This document shows, piece by piece, positions 35,408 to 47,523 of a DNA stretch of 64,000 nt. Origin of the DNA: Silene latifolia (Eukaryota; Streptophyta; Magnoliopsida; Caryophyllales; Caryophyllaceae); the NCBI RefSeq assembly GCF_048544455.1, contig NC_133529.1, forward strand, positions 59,838,271 through 59,902,270, given 5' to 3'. Position 1 is the first letter of the stretch. Each line of letters opens with the position of its first letter. The notes beneath the pieces were generated by a model that worked only from the letters and a program-made list of their open reading frames with translations, was not told the DNA's origin and did no database searches. A program made the position numbers and the translations under genes.

Positions 35408-37508
35408 TGCGATATATAAACTATAAACATGGAGGTAAAGGAAATATTAACATTTGTCATTTGATCAAAGTTGCAAACATTTTTAAACAAGTTTTAAACA
35501 TTTATATAGTGACCTCCACCCAACTATTATAAATGATCCCGAGATCCAAATTCATATTAACTCGGGCACGGTGAGCCGATTCATCCCTTATCAATATAAC
35601 TCGGTGGATTAACTCTTTAATCGATTCTACTTCTAGAACTCTCGGTCGATAAAATTACTCTAATATTTATCTTTAGCCCGGAACACATGCGACTACGGTC
35701 ACGAATACTTCCGTTGAGCTCAAACCAAATTTCGATGTAATAAGTTTTTACTACCCACTTACCCAACGTAACAAATTTAGCACCCCCGTGAGCCGAGCCT
35801 ACATCCTTATGAAATTGGGATTCATGGTTTCTACTATTTGATAAGGCTAATTCTCAATTATTATTTAGTGAGAGGTCTTGTCAATTTATTATCTATCAGG
35901 TTTTGAGTGAACTAAAGTTGTGAACTACGATAATTATAATTGACACGGTTGATGACTCGATAAAATAAAATGCATGTTTAGTTATGGCAATTTAGCGATG
36001 CATGCAAACATATAAATAAATGCTAAACATAAAGCATAAAATCCTAGTTTGACCTTCCTAAAAAGGAAAAATAATTAACTATAACAAATTCGGAAACCAA
36101 TTCCATTGGTCCCTTGAACTTCACATGGCACGCATTCCTCGACAACACCGTCTCGTCGGAATGCCTTTCAAATGGCACCGTCTTCAAGGATCTCCGGAAT
36201 TACAAGTAATAATTAAAAATTACACAATTTCCTATTATACATTTGTAATAAAAATTAAATCTATTAAATTACAAAACGGTGATACGAGATCACAAAAATT
36301 ACAACCGAATCGATATTCCCATACATTCCGGGTAATACCAATTAAAAACGAAGGCCATACTAAGTAAAATTACATAATTCAAAAGTTATATAAAATCAAA
36401 AATATGACGATTATAAATAAAATGCAGCATTAAAATATGTATGAACATGCTTAATTTTATGCCAAATCGCCTTTAAAGAGCTAATATCGTATATTTTTCT
36501 CGGTTTTATGGATTTAAATGATTATTAACTATTAAAATTATGAAATATTTCATAAATTACATTTATATTCAAGTTAATTATCCTAACCTTTTAGCACTCA
36601 AAATTTAGTCTTCAAAAAAATTTCGACAATAATTCAACTTGAATTTCCAATATTGGTCATTTGGACTCAAAATATATATAAAAAAACTCCAAATTAAATT
36701 AAAATAATTTCAAAATTTGAAATTTAAACTCTTAAACATTCTGGGATAATTCCATGACATTAATAATATTCAAAACTTAGGTTAAAAATTTCGAAAATCT
36801 TTCGAGAAAAACATCGTTGTGGTTTATCGAATTTGACAAATAAAATCATTAAGGCATAAGAAAAATAATTTAATCAACTTTTCACTTTTAGATATGATAA
36901 GTGGGATAAATAAGCAACATATGACGTTTTTCTTAAGTCATGAAATATGTTTTAGCATAATAGGCTAATTTAAGTCACTATTTATTGAATTTTTACTCTA
37001 AAATTCATAAATCACGCAAAAGGAGTTAAATCCATCTAAACTTTTTACACACACTGAGTAAAAATGCATGTGATAACATATAAAATTTTCATGATCAGAT
37101 TCGAAATTTAACTCATATTAACCTAAGAACCCATTTAAATTCAACTTTAATTTATAAAATTCATATTTTATGCAAAATGACTTTATTTTACACGAAATTT
37201 AAAATGTAACCAGTAGATTATATTTCTGAAATCATATCCAAAAATCACTGAAAAATTCGAAGTTTAACTATTTGTCGTCCAAAATTGACAATTTTCTCAT
37301 AAAAATCACATTTTAATGCCAATATTATATATAATGAACAGTAAAATTCATAAATCATCCCATATGACCTAAAATCCATTTAGGACCAGAAACTTTTAAC
37401 ATGCAAAATTATTTCATGATTTATCTTCATAAATCCTAAATAACAAGTTTTAGTTGTTAACTAATTAACTCGGAAAAACAAACCCGATTTTGCATGCAAC
37501 AACCTTGT
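35408..37508 (-). other. Copia B untranslated leader
   Basis: About 2.1 kb, AT-rich, homologous to the leader of A (2092-4330) in opposite orientation. It includes the conserved GC-richer island at 36085-36205. No supported gene. Confidence 0.75.
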
Positions 37509-37520
37509 GCTCTGATACCA
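37509..37520 (-). other. Copia B primer binding site (tRNA-Met type)
   Basis: TGGTATCAGAGC on the minus strand, two bases from the LTR terminus at 37523. Confidence 0.92.
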
Positions 37521-37522
37521 CT

Positions 37523-38797
37523 TGTTGGGATTCATTAATCTCATTTGATTACATATTGAATATGTGAATAATTAATTTAGTCATAAAATTAATTCAAGAT
37601 CTTATGCATGAAAAATAAATGCAAGAGTAAGGAGAAAATCAATTCTTACACTGAGTATTTCGGATCAAAGGGCACTAGCAAGTTCACCTTCTTACTAGTT
37701 CTTGAGCTTTCCAAAGGTGGAAGAATAAGATTCAAGTGGAGAATCTCTCCCAAGCAATTATACCCAAAGTAACACCCTTAATAATTTTAATTAATATGAT
37801 CTAATATTAATTAAAATCTAACTTAACTTGACACAAAAATTGGATTTTGTTCTCTTCTTTTTCAGTTAAGAGGAGAGGATTTTATGAGTGTTTCTTTCTC
37901 TAAAAAATTTCACAAATGTAGAGAGTTGTCTATATTTTCTAACACTAGAAAACTATGTAGTGTAGAGGTGAATAATTATAGAAGAACCCTTGGGTTCCTC
38001 TAGGTAGAAAAACCGGGTGGGGGGTGGGACTTTTGGGAGCCAATGCATGCAAAAGTTGCTCTTCTCAAAAGCTATAGGATTGCATGGCTATAAACTAGAG
38101 TGATCATTGTGTTTTCTATTTAAAATAATCAACACAATTAAAAACCCTAACCCTCCCCATTATCGGTACACCCAACATAAATGGAAGGTCCATTTTATAT
38201 TTGTCAATCGTCAATTTTGTCGTATGTCACATGTTACATGACATGTTACACAATAGTGTATTTTTAACATATTAAAAATTAACATATTAATAAAATATGT
38301 CACATACAAAATTAACTAGTAATTCTTAATTACTTGTACCAAAATGGTTTATCGAATTATAAATTTCAACAACTTGTATTTATAATAAATTATTCAATCT
38401 GTTTCAATTGTTTCGTAAACAATAATTTATTCTAAGTAATAAAACGATTCGATTACTTAGACCGTATCTTATTTAATCAAATTACAATAAAATACATAAT
38501 TTTATTCACAAAATCATCCGTCAATTTTAAGCAATTTAATTAACTCGTATCGGCATACGATTAATTAAATAATCAATTAAGAGCACTACCCTATTGGTAT
38601 GACCTTAGGGGATAAACTGATCACCACCGTCGTACGAGAGTAATTTCAAACTTTAGTCAGTCAATCATTACCGATATGTGTGGACCAGTTGACTAAGAAG
38701 TATTACTTTCCTTCATGTATTCTTAATATGAGATTTAAACATTTGATCTCAATATGATCAACAATGTGATCGCATTATTGTCGGGGACACTCCAACA
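37523..38797 (-). repeat. Copia B 5' LTR
   Basis: 1275 bp, TGTTGGGATTC to CTCCAACA on the plus strand. It matches 7881-9149. TATTT follows at 38798-38802 as the target duplication in A. Confidence 0.93.
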
Positions 38798-39213
38798 TAT
38801 TTTTATGAGTCGATTATTTGACTAGAGACTGTTCACCCAAGGTGGCACAGTTTCTGAGTGACTTTGATTTATGCTCTACGACTTTCGTAACTGAGGTCAA
38901 ATGGGCATATTTTGGGTCATGATAAGCCGCGGCTAGTCGAAAGGAATAGTGCGATAGGAATTGTCCACCCCCTTGTTAGGGTTATCTAAAATCTCAGGGC
39001 CACTCGAGGAGTAGTGAACTGAAAATGCGTGGCCACGCTCGGAAGGTATCTACGGTAGATAATTCCGGTCAGACAGTTACTCTCCAGATCGAGGAAACCA
39101 CTCAAGATATGATCAAATGTAAGTACGACCTACAAGACACCTTGCATTGAGTGGGAGATTGTAATAGGACAAGAGAATTGGTGACGCACACTTGTCTCGG
39201 ACAAGTGGGAGAT
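38798..39213 (+). other. Copia A 3' noncoding region, right part, and polypurine tract
   Basis: Continues 7880 across the B insertion. It is homologous to the complement of 9163-9560. It ends with ACAAGTGGGAGAT directly before the 3' LTR. Confidence 0.8.
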
Positions 39214-40503
39214 TGTTGGAGTAGTGTCCTCGACAATACTGCGATCACATGTTTAAATCTCATAATAAGAATACGTATGGGATGATTCAATTATATAGTC
39301 AACTGATCAACATTAATCGGTAATGATTGGCTAACACGAGTTTAACATTACTGTCGTTTGACGGTGGTGATCAGTTGATCCCTTAAGACCACACCTATAG
39401 GACGATTCCCAAACAAGAAAGTTAATTAATTGTATATCTATACAGATTAATTAAATCCTTAAATTGAACAAATTTATGAGTGAGAATATTGATATCTTAT
39501 TGTAATTTAATTAAATAAGATTTATTTTAGTAATTAAAAGATTTTATTACTAAAATTCATTATTGTTTATGAAACAATTGAGATATGAATGAATGGTTAA
39601 TAGTAATTACAAAATGTTGTGAATTGTATTAACATGACCCATTTTATACCATGTAATTGTGAATTACTAGACAATTTGTTATATGTAATTTAATTAATGT
39701 ATATAATGATATTTATTTGATAAATATGCATTAAATTAATTAATAACTTATTACATACTACATGTGACATATTGTGTGACAAATGACAAATTGACAAAAT
39801 AAAATGAAAGTCCATTTTACCTAGAGTGACCGAAAATTGGAGGGTGGAAGGAGTTAGTGGATGATTTGTTTTATATAATAAAATGGACATAATCATTCCT
39901 ACTCTAACTAGCCTTACACCTACTATTCTTGTGAAGAACAAAAGCTAAAGTGAGAAGGCCATGTATTGGCCTTCCACCACCTCCAAAACCGGCCCCTTCC
40001 TTTTCTAATAGGGGTTTTGGTTCTTATTTTGATTCATTCATTCATTCTTACAATGGAGTATTGTATAGTTCTCCTTCTCATCTCTGTAAAAGGTTTTAGA
40101 ACCAATAAAAATTGTTCATCTTATTCTAGTATCACATAATAATATTACTAGTGTAGTAATAGATTTGTTATTAGAATTATTTAGGAAATCTTTTATATTA
40201 ATCTAGTTAATTAGTATATAAGTTTTAATTAAGGGATAGTCTTGGGTGCAACTAAGAGGAGTGTCTCTATGCTTGAGACTTGAATATCTTTGAGGATCAT
40301 CCCATATTATTTGAGCTCAAGAACAAGTGAAGGTAGGAGACCTTACTTGTGCCCATTTCGCACCATTTAACAATTTAAGGAACATTGTTTTCTTCTTTAT
40401 TTCTTTTATTTTGTTATGCATGTAACTAGATCCACTAGTAAATAAATTATGGGTAATTTATAAAATGATTAGATGAGTCTAATATGGGTATATGAACCTA
40501 ACA
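39214..40503 (+). repeat. Copia A 3' LTR
   Basis: 1290 bp, TGTTGGAG to CCTAACA. It is followed by CACAC (40504-40508), identical to 785-789. Confidence 0.93.
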
Positions 40504-40950
40504 CACACTTCGGTGTGTAGTCAGTTACTATGTGAGATCGGGAGTTGGAGGTGGAAGATGATCAGCTGGTTGCCTTTTTGTACTTGTCTTATTTTAATTA
40601 TACAGTAACTGACCCCGTTGTTATTTTGTAAAATCTGTGGTGAACCATTCGGGGATGATGAGCAGATTGTGACAGGTAATGATGTTCACTAGCTATGGGG
40701 CCATCGTGGGGAGTCATCACTCGAGTCTAGCTTCCGCTGTCAAGAGATTTAGCATTCAATCATGTTGCTGAACTTTCATAGTAGTACTTTGGTTTTTGGT
40801 TTTGGATCATGTAAACTTTAATCATTTATACTTTAATAATTCTGTTTGGATTGTTAACTTTGATATACTAACCTCGGGCAACCGAGATGGTGACGGTCTC
40901 TCATGCTAGGGTGGTCCTGGTAAGGCACCTTGGTATGTGGGGGTGTCACA
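40504..40950 (+). mobile_element. Element I: LTR, right part
   Basis: Continues 789 across copia A and ends GGGGGTGTCACA at 40950, where the sequence changes to H. No PBS follows, so this is the outer end of a 3' LTR or solo LTR. The adjoining GTAAT (40951-40955) would be its target duplication, but the partner lies outside the window. No gene is seen. Confidence 0.6.
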
Positions 40951-41149
40951 GTAATGAACTTAGAAAAATAAGCGTGTGCTTTACTTACTTCTAAGGAAAT
41001 GCATTTCAATTTATCATATGATATGAGGATGTCAAAATGTCAAAACGCAAGAGCGAAATGTCATAAGCTTTTTTAGCGGGCAATGGGCCGTTTTTATTTC
41101 GTGAATCAAGAGCGGCACGTGTGTCACGCGAGGCGCGTTTTATCCTATT

Positions 41150-42083
41150 CTAAGGGTAGTAGCGTTTCAATTGGTCTAGGTTAGTCGGATTAGAAACTCA
41201 TTCCCGTTTAGGTTTGCGATCTTAACCGCACCTCCTGAAAGTATGGACTTGACCAAAAATGGTCCTCCCCAATTAGGTTTAAATTTTCCCCGTGGATCGA
41301 CAGGTAAGAGAGCTCTAACTGACTTGAGTAGTAAATCCCCTTCCTTGATATTTCTGGGTTTGACCCATTTATTAAAGGCTCACTTGAGACGTGCCTGATA
41401 TGTCTGCGTAATGCACGTAGCCTCTGTTAATCCAAGAGGATGAGTTCATCATATCTATCTCTCTTCCATTCAGCTTCTGGAATTTGACTTTAGATTAAAA
41501 TGCGTAGGGATGGTATCTCTAGCTCTATTGGTTGTACAACTTCCATGCCGTAAGTCAAATAGAAAGGAGTAGCCCCAGTGGGCGTTCTAACTGACGTGCG
41601 ATATTCCCATAACGCAAAGGGTATTTTGCTAGGCCAATCGTGATAATTGTCGATCATTTTCTTGAGGATTGTGACGACATTTTTGTTAGCTGACTCTACC
41701 GCGCCATTAGTTTGAGGTCTATATGGCGAGAAATGGTAATGCTTGATCTTATATTTGGTTAGCAACTGTTCAGCTTCGGCCTAAAAATGTGACCCGTTGT
41801 CACTGATGATTTCATGTGGGCAACTATATCGACAAATGATATTAGTTTGTATGAACTTTGCCACATGTTTGGCTGTAAGGCTAACTTAAGATGCTGCCTC
41901 GACCTATTTAGTAAAATAGTCGATAGCTACCAAAATGTAACAATGACCTCATATCCTAGCTGGAGTGATTTTCCCGATGATGTCTATTCCCCAAGTAGAA
42001 AATGGCCAAGGAGATGTCATGGTATATAGCATTGAGGGAGGAACATGTTGCACATTCCCAAAGATCTGGCAATTATGACAATG
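41150..42083 (-). pseudogene. Element H integrase
   Basis: On the minus strand from 42083: a zinc-finger HCHNCQIFG (42058-42083), core Asp in TWGIDIIGKI, then FSPYRPQTNGAVESANKN with the catalytic Glu in the open frame 41765-41490. The C-terminal KFKPNWGGPFLVKSILSGGAV region (about 41230-41300) follows. Several stops interrupt it, for example before VEAAS and in the ARLK segment. It is cut by F at 42083. Bases 40951-41149 are H 3' noncoding sequence. Confidence 0.85.
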
Positions 42084-43792
42084 TGATCCGGTTGATGTCG
42101 TCGGGTCATCCAATCAAACACATTTATAATACTCAACATACAACTAGTTAGCGGTAAGTCGAGGTCGATCCATGGGACGGTGTGCTTTGGGTTCTAAGTC
42201 TATCTATCTCAATTTATGCTAGTGTCACGATTGATGGGGTTTCTAGTTGTATTCTAGACTAATGCAAGCAATATAGTTAAACAAGCAATAAAAGGAAAGA
42301 TGTAAACAATTGATTAAAAGTGCTAGGATATCATGGGGTCATCGGGGATTCATGGTGTTGATCATACAAACATGTTTAAAAAATTAAGCAAGCAATTAGT
42401 GTTGTGGAGGAACCGAGTTGGTTTATGTCTTACGATTCATAGGAAGAGTTGGGTCCCGGAGCCGAATCGATTAGATTGTACAACACCTACAAGTCGACTT
42501 ACTTTCCTCCTATTCAACTTCTATGCATGGTCTAACAAGACTCGAGTTGGTTTATATCTTACAAGTCAAGTTGAGTAGATAAGAGATGGTTGTAAATGCA
42601 AGGATTCATAGGCTTAGCATTTCATCAAACATAACATGTGCATAAAGTTGACATCACAACAAGCAAGCAATTTAATCATGTGAACATATTAGATTAAGCA
42701 TGAATCAATCTCCATGTTTGTTTCCCTTAATTACCCACTAATCCTAGCTAAAGGACTACTCACTCATTATCAAGTTTAACATGCTAACAAGGTTATCAAT
42801 CATACTAACAAAGCCAAACATGATGAACAAGTAATAAAGATTAACAATAATTAAAACAAGGATTAAGAGAATTATACCTATGGAGATTCCAAAACAATAA
42901 TGCAAAGAATAATAGAAGAACTTGATGATTGATGGAAGGTTGTCAATCTCCCAATAATAACCCAATAATCTTCAATTACCCAATAATAAACTTGAATAAT
43001 AAACTTGAACAATAATTATGGAAAGATTAATGTGTAATTTGTGGAAAGATTAAAGAGTAATCTATTCTAGTCTACTCCTAATCTAATCTAAGGAAGGATT
43101 TTTCTAGCTAAAAAGATTGATTATAATCTAATGAAAACTTCATAATTTGATTATTACAAATGGGGTATTTATAGTGGAAATTAGGTGGATGCATTAGGGT
43201 TAACTAAGGGCTAAACTAGTAATTACACTTTTTAGATTTGAGCAGGGAGAAGCCGGTATTTCTTGAAGGAAGGGCGTCTTTCTTTGAGGCTTGAAGAAGA
43301 CGAAAATGCGCTGGGCTGGAATCCGGGCGGATTAAGGTCGGGACGGGCGGATTCTGGCGATGGAATCCGGGCGGATTCAAGAGAATCCGGGCGGATTCTA
43401 ACGGGGCAATCCGAGCGTCTTTGGTGGAAATCCGCTCGGATTGTGTTGTGAGGAGACGGGCGGATTGGAGACAATCCGCTCGGATTGTTCTTCAGCAATG
43501 ATACTTCTTCTTTTCTTCCCTTTTGCTCACTTCCGTTTTATTCTTGTTGGATTGATCTTTAGTCCTTGCTTCCTCTTCATACTAGTCCATCTAGTATCGT
43601 CAAGTAGCTTCCAAATATGCATGAAAGACGGGGATTTCCGCCTTATTATCTCCTTTTCTACAAAACATATGAAATGCGATAGAAAAGCAAATAGGAAGGT
43701 TTTGACGGATAAAATGGCCATAGAATGTTATAATAGTATGCAAAATAGGCTCAATTTAGGGGACTAAATGTGCGCAAATAATGGTCACATCA
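42084..43792 (-). repeat. Element F 3' LTR
   Basis: 1709 bp, TGATCCGGTTG to GGTCACATCA on the plus strand. The TATA box (minus strand TATAAAT) is at 43167-43173. The middle shares long blocks with the C LTR, such as the CCCGGAGCCGAATCGATTAG stretch, but the R-U5 terminus differs from C. Confidence 0.92.
43260..43490. repeat. Dyad cluster in U3 of element F
   Basis: Units such as GAATCCGGGCGGATTC, AATCCGCTCGGATTG and GACGGGCGGATT start about 90 bp upstream of the LTR TATA box. They are repeated in the 5' LTR (about 50870-51100). Confidence 0.82.
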
Positions 43793-45826
43793 AATATCCC
43801 CAAACCGAACCTTTACTCGTCCCGAGTAAAGAGGTGACAAAAACTAGACCTTTATTTAAACTAGCCTACTAATATAGCCGATATGAGACAATTAGCGGGT
43901 CTCACTCCGCCCCTTCAACTCACAACAAGACAACCATGAGGTAGGATGCCTTCTTGCAAGGCAAGGTGGGTCTTGCCAAAATGGCGACACATCCAAACAT
44001 TAAGCACACAAAATCAAATAATGGATTCATCTACAAAAGAATAGCCACTTTCCTCATCTAAGTGGCGGAAATTATCTACAAGGGAAACAATTCAAGGGTA
44101 CACATTCCTTCATAGATGCAATTTCTTCAAACTACTAAGCCTAGAAGGATACCAATAAATCACCTCCAAATTGTGTCAAGCTAGGGTACCTTTGTCCTCA
44201 ATCGTTAAATGCTTTTGTCAAGAGTAGACTCCCTATGGCATTAGAAACACTGGAGGATCGCGGAATTCCCCTTCTTGCCTAGACAAGAAGAAGGGTCGTC
44301 CCCTCTCTACCATGCACAAAAATGGATAAGATGAAAAAGGGATCGATAGAATTTGAGTTTCATTTGGGAGTTTGCTTTTGTTTTTATTTTTCCCCCCAAT
44401 TTCTTGTGGCATTTGACATTTGAGAACACTTTCTTGCCATTTCTTTTGAACATTTTCAAAGTCACCCCAATTAGTAACGAGGGTGCCTTATATTTGAAGC
44501 TTTAAGAGCTCTATTTTTGCTCCTTTTTTCATTTGATGCATTTTGCAAACTTTCTTTCACTTTTCATTTCATTGAACTCAAATTGATTTCTTTTTGTGCC
44601 CATTCCCTTTGATGACAAAAATGTGGTAGAACATGGATGATGGATGGATGGATGCATGGTTTCAAGGGTCACCTTGGAATAAACGGTAGCCAAGGAGTTA
44701 TCACACCACAAGGTACTCTTGACTAGGCCCTAATCCATGGGTCAAAGGATACTAGCATGACACATCCTAGGGTGTTTTACAAGTATTCTAACAAGCAAAG
44801 TCTTAAGAAGAAAAAGCATCTACTAGGGCCTATATACACTTGTCAAGCTTCCCAAGTAGACGGTTTCGCAAAATTTTTCTAACCATGCAAATTACATGCC
44901 ATGATGCAACTAACATTTATACATCCTAATGCAAATGATTCTACCAACTAATATGCCATATGATCTAAATGCAATCCTAAGTTCACATTGTTTTTACCGC
45001 ATCAATCAAAATAAAGCCACATAGTCATTAACATAAAGAGGAAAAAGGAGATTGGTAAGATCATACCATGCGGTCTTCAATATCCTCATGTCTCGGATGT
45101 GGCGTAGTCAATCAATGTGAACAAGGATGAACAAACACAATATATACAATAATATAGACATGACTACACTACAAAGGAAATGAACTTGTTTTTGGATTTT
45201 CAATTTTCAAATTTTTATGGATTTTTCGAAATTATGAAATTAAGAGACATATTTTTGTGTTTTTTCGAAATTTTTCAATTTTTATGTATTTTTGGAATGT
45301 AAATTCCCATCCCCCACTTTATTTTGGACATTGTCCTCAATGTACATGTAGGAGTAGGAATAAAAAGGAAATACATTTTTTTGGATTTTTGATTTTTTTT
45401 GAAATAAAGTACAAATGCAATGATATGGTATGAATGAATGCATGCTCTAACTAAATGCAATTCTATATGACATATATAACAAATGAATGCAATCTAAACT
45501 ATACTATATGATGCATGAGTTTAAACTATGGTCACTTATGATCGAACCTCCCCAAACCGCTTTAAACACTATTTCTAGTGTAGAAAAGAATAGGATTGGT
45601 CATTAGTAACTTATGCATGAATTCTAATCTATATGCAACTATCTATATGAATCATGTGAGATATAATACAATGCAACTATACTATATGAACTAACTAATG
45701 CAAATGCAATATGAAATATAATACAAATGCATGCAAAAGCTACACTAAATGCAATGTAAATACAAAAGAGAGAGAAAGAGGGAGAGATGGGTATCATACA
45801 AATGGAAGTGGTGAAGTAGGCCTCTT
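43793..45826 (-). other. Element F 3' noncoding region
   Basis: The polypurine tract is at 43793-43806. At 43811-43831 is a perfect 9-bp stem-loop (CTTTACTCG, TCC loop, CGAGTAAAG). The rest is homologous to C 12709-14737 with T-rich blocks. No supported gene. Confidence 0.75.
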
Positions 45827-47398
45827 TCACTCGTCCTCCTCATCTTGATCATAGCCATGACCATGAGAGCTTCCGGCTTGATCATATCCGGGTGCTTGAC
45901 CCCAATATCCTCCTTGGTCAAATCCTCCTCCTTGACCCGAGTACCCTCCGCCTTGGCTAGAATGCCCTCCGTCTCCTTGACCCCAAGCTTGGTCCCCATA
46001 ATTTGGGAACAAGAGCTCCGGTTGTGCCCAAGAGGGCTTAGGACCATCGGGGTCAATATACCCTTGTTGAGCCATGTTATAATATTGGGGGTAGAGGGCC
46101 AAGTAGTTGTCTTCCCTCCCTTTATGCACCCCAAGGTCCACTCTATTCATGAGTGCCATCAAATCATTAATACCCGGGGTATTGGGGATTGCAGGTTGAA
46201 ATTCGGTATAAGGAGTAGGGTATGGCGGAATAGGTACGTAGGAAGGTGGGCGAATATGTACTCCCGGCCCTCCACGAGGTGGTTGACGGTGTGGCTCTTC
46301 CCTTTGAGGGGGATTATCAAGAATTTGGATATCAAGGAGGTAGCTTGGTGGAGGAGAGTATGGACTCAATCTTGGGTCAATGCCCGGTATCTTCCATCCC
46401 TCAAGGATCATTGAAGTGCATCCCTTGGTGTGCCACTCCACACTCCCATCTCGAGTGTAGTTACGCCATCGGTGACTGTGGAAGATGGTGTGCTCATCAA
46501 TCAAAGTCCTCCCTTCAAGAGGAGTATAGGTTCCTCGGGTATTGAACCCGGGACAAAGGTGGTGGGCCAAAATGGTAATTATACCTCCCATCACGAAGGT
46601 TTTGAGTTGGGTGGTCCCTTGATCAAAATCATGGAACCTAGTAAGTATCTCAAGTGGCGTATTAAAGTTATAACGCCTCACCACTCGAACATTCAAATAG
46701 GACTCAAGAAAAGTTAAGTCGATGAGAGTACACCTATCTTGTTCGTACCTCCCATTGATGCAACCGGCTACAAAGCGTTCGGTGAATCGGATCACCGGAT
46801 GTTGGATGGCAAAAGTATAGCAACGCTTTATATGGGTAAAGTCCCTCCCGGAGATAGCCTTCCAAAGAAAGTCCACACCAAAATTATCGGGCTTTTCGGT
46901 ATAGTCGGTGGGTACTTCAAGACCGAAAACATAGGCAAATTCCTCAAGAGAAAGAACATGGTCTAGGTTGCATAACCTAAACTCCATGCCTACATTGTTG
47001 TGGGTATCCGCCACAATGCGAAGGCTACTCAAGAATTCAAGGGTGAGACTAAGGTAAGTCTCTTCATGGGCATGGAAAAGTTTCCCAATGCCAAGGCCAT
47101 TAAAGAACATCTCGGTAGGGTACCTTATCTTAAGGATTTCCAACACCCTAGTGTCTACAAATTGAGTAGGTTCGTACTTCTTACCTAGTAGCTCGACAAA
47201 TTTTTGGCGGTGGTCGTCGGATTGAAAGAGCACTTCTTGGAAGTGGTTGAGTTGTTCAATGCCTCCCCTCATTAAGGGTCGGGTGCTCCTTGGTAGTACT
47301 ACCTCTCGCGGTGTTGAAGAGGTTGATCCCTTGCGCTTCTTCCCGAATGATTCAACCAATTTCTTGGCCTTTCCTTTGGTGTTTGTCAATGGTGCCAT
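45827..47398 (-). CDS. Element F second ORF, ATHILA ORF-1-like protein (523 aa)
   Basis: An intact 523-codon frame, homologous through its centre to the C protein. Shared motifs include EVLFQSDDHRQKF, GLGIGKLFHAHEETY, LEFLSSLRI, EFRLCNLDHVLSLEEFAYVFGL and LWKAISGRDF. The N-terminus is basic (KGKAKKLVESFGKKRKG). The last 70 residues are Gly/Gln/Tyr-rich low complexity with an acidic end, unlike the Glu-rich tail of C. No signal peptide or membrane helix is seen, which argues against an envelope protein. Its ATG at 47398 lies about 110 bp downstream of a TATA box and next to a dyad cluster. Function is unknown; a nucleic-acid-binding accessory role is a guess. Confidence 0.85.
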   Translation of the reverse strand: MAPLTNTKGKAKKLVESFGKKRKGSTSSTPREVVLPRSTRPLMRGGIEQLNHFQEVLFQSDDHRQKFVELLGKKYEPTQFVDTRVLEILKIRYPTEMFFNGLGIGKLFHAHEETYLSLTLEFLSSLRIVADTHNNVGMEFRLCNLDHVLSLEEFAYVFGLEVPTDYTEKPDNFGVDFLWKAISGRDFTHIKRCYTFAIQHPVIRFTERFVAGCINGRYEQDRCTLIDLTFLESYLNVRVVRRYNFNTPLEILTRFHDFDQGTTQLKTFVMGGIITILAHHLCPGFNTRGTYTPLEGRTLIDEHTIFHSHRWRNYTRDGSVEWHTKGCTSMILEGWKIPGIDPRLSPYSPPPSYLLDIQILDNPPQREEPHRQPPRGGPGVHIRPPSYVPIPPYPTPYTEFQPAIPNTPGINDLMALMNRVDLGVHKGREDNYLALYPQYYNMAQQGYIDPDGPKPSWAQPELLFPNYGDQAWGQGDGGHSSQGGGYSGQGGGFDQGGYWGQAPGYDQAGSSHGHGYDQDEEDE

Positions 47399-47507
47399 TT
47401 GGATGTTGGTGATGGGGGTGTTTTTGAGGATGGGATGGTGATTTTGAGGATTGAGATGAGTGTTTTAGGGTTTGGTAAGGTGAGGAAATGAGGGAGAAAG
47501 GGGGGTG

Positions 47508-47515
47508 ATTATATA
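47508..47515 (-). promoter_or_regulatory. TATA box upstream of F second ORF
   Basis: TATATAAT on the minus strand, 110 bp upstream of the ATG and just downstream of the dyad cluster. A CT-rich tract follows, as at plant transcription starts. Internal promoter activity is inferred. Confidence 0.55.
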
Positions 47516-47523
47516 GAAGGAGT

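Larger units (their letters stand above)
7881..38797 (-). mobile_element. Copia B: Ty1/copia element nested in copia A
   Basis: The LTRs are at 37523-38797 (5') and 7881-9149 (3'), read on the minus strand. The flanks are TATTC (7876-7880) and TATTT (38798-38802), a 5-bp duplication with one mismatch. The element sits in the 3' noncoding region of its sibling A. It has the order gag, PR, IN, RT, RNase H, characteristic of Ty1/copia. It is itself split in RT by element C (10914-32810). Confidence 0.92.
790..40503 (+). mobile_element. Copia A: full-length Ty1/copia element carrying nested B, C and D
   Basis: Two LTRs in the same orientation (790-2076 and 39214-40503) start TGTTGGAG and end CCTAACA. 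They are flanked by a perfect 5-bp duplication CACAC. A PBS follows the left LTR and a polypurine tract precedes the right one. Without copia B (7881-38797), the element is about 8.8 kb. Its coding region is heavily decayed but still recognisable by comparison with B, which belongs to the same family in opposite orientation. It is inserted in LTR I. Confidence 0.93.
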
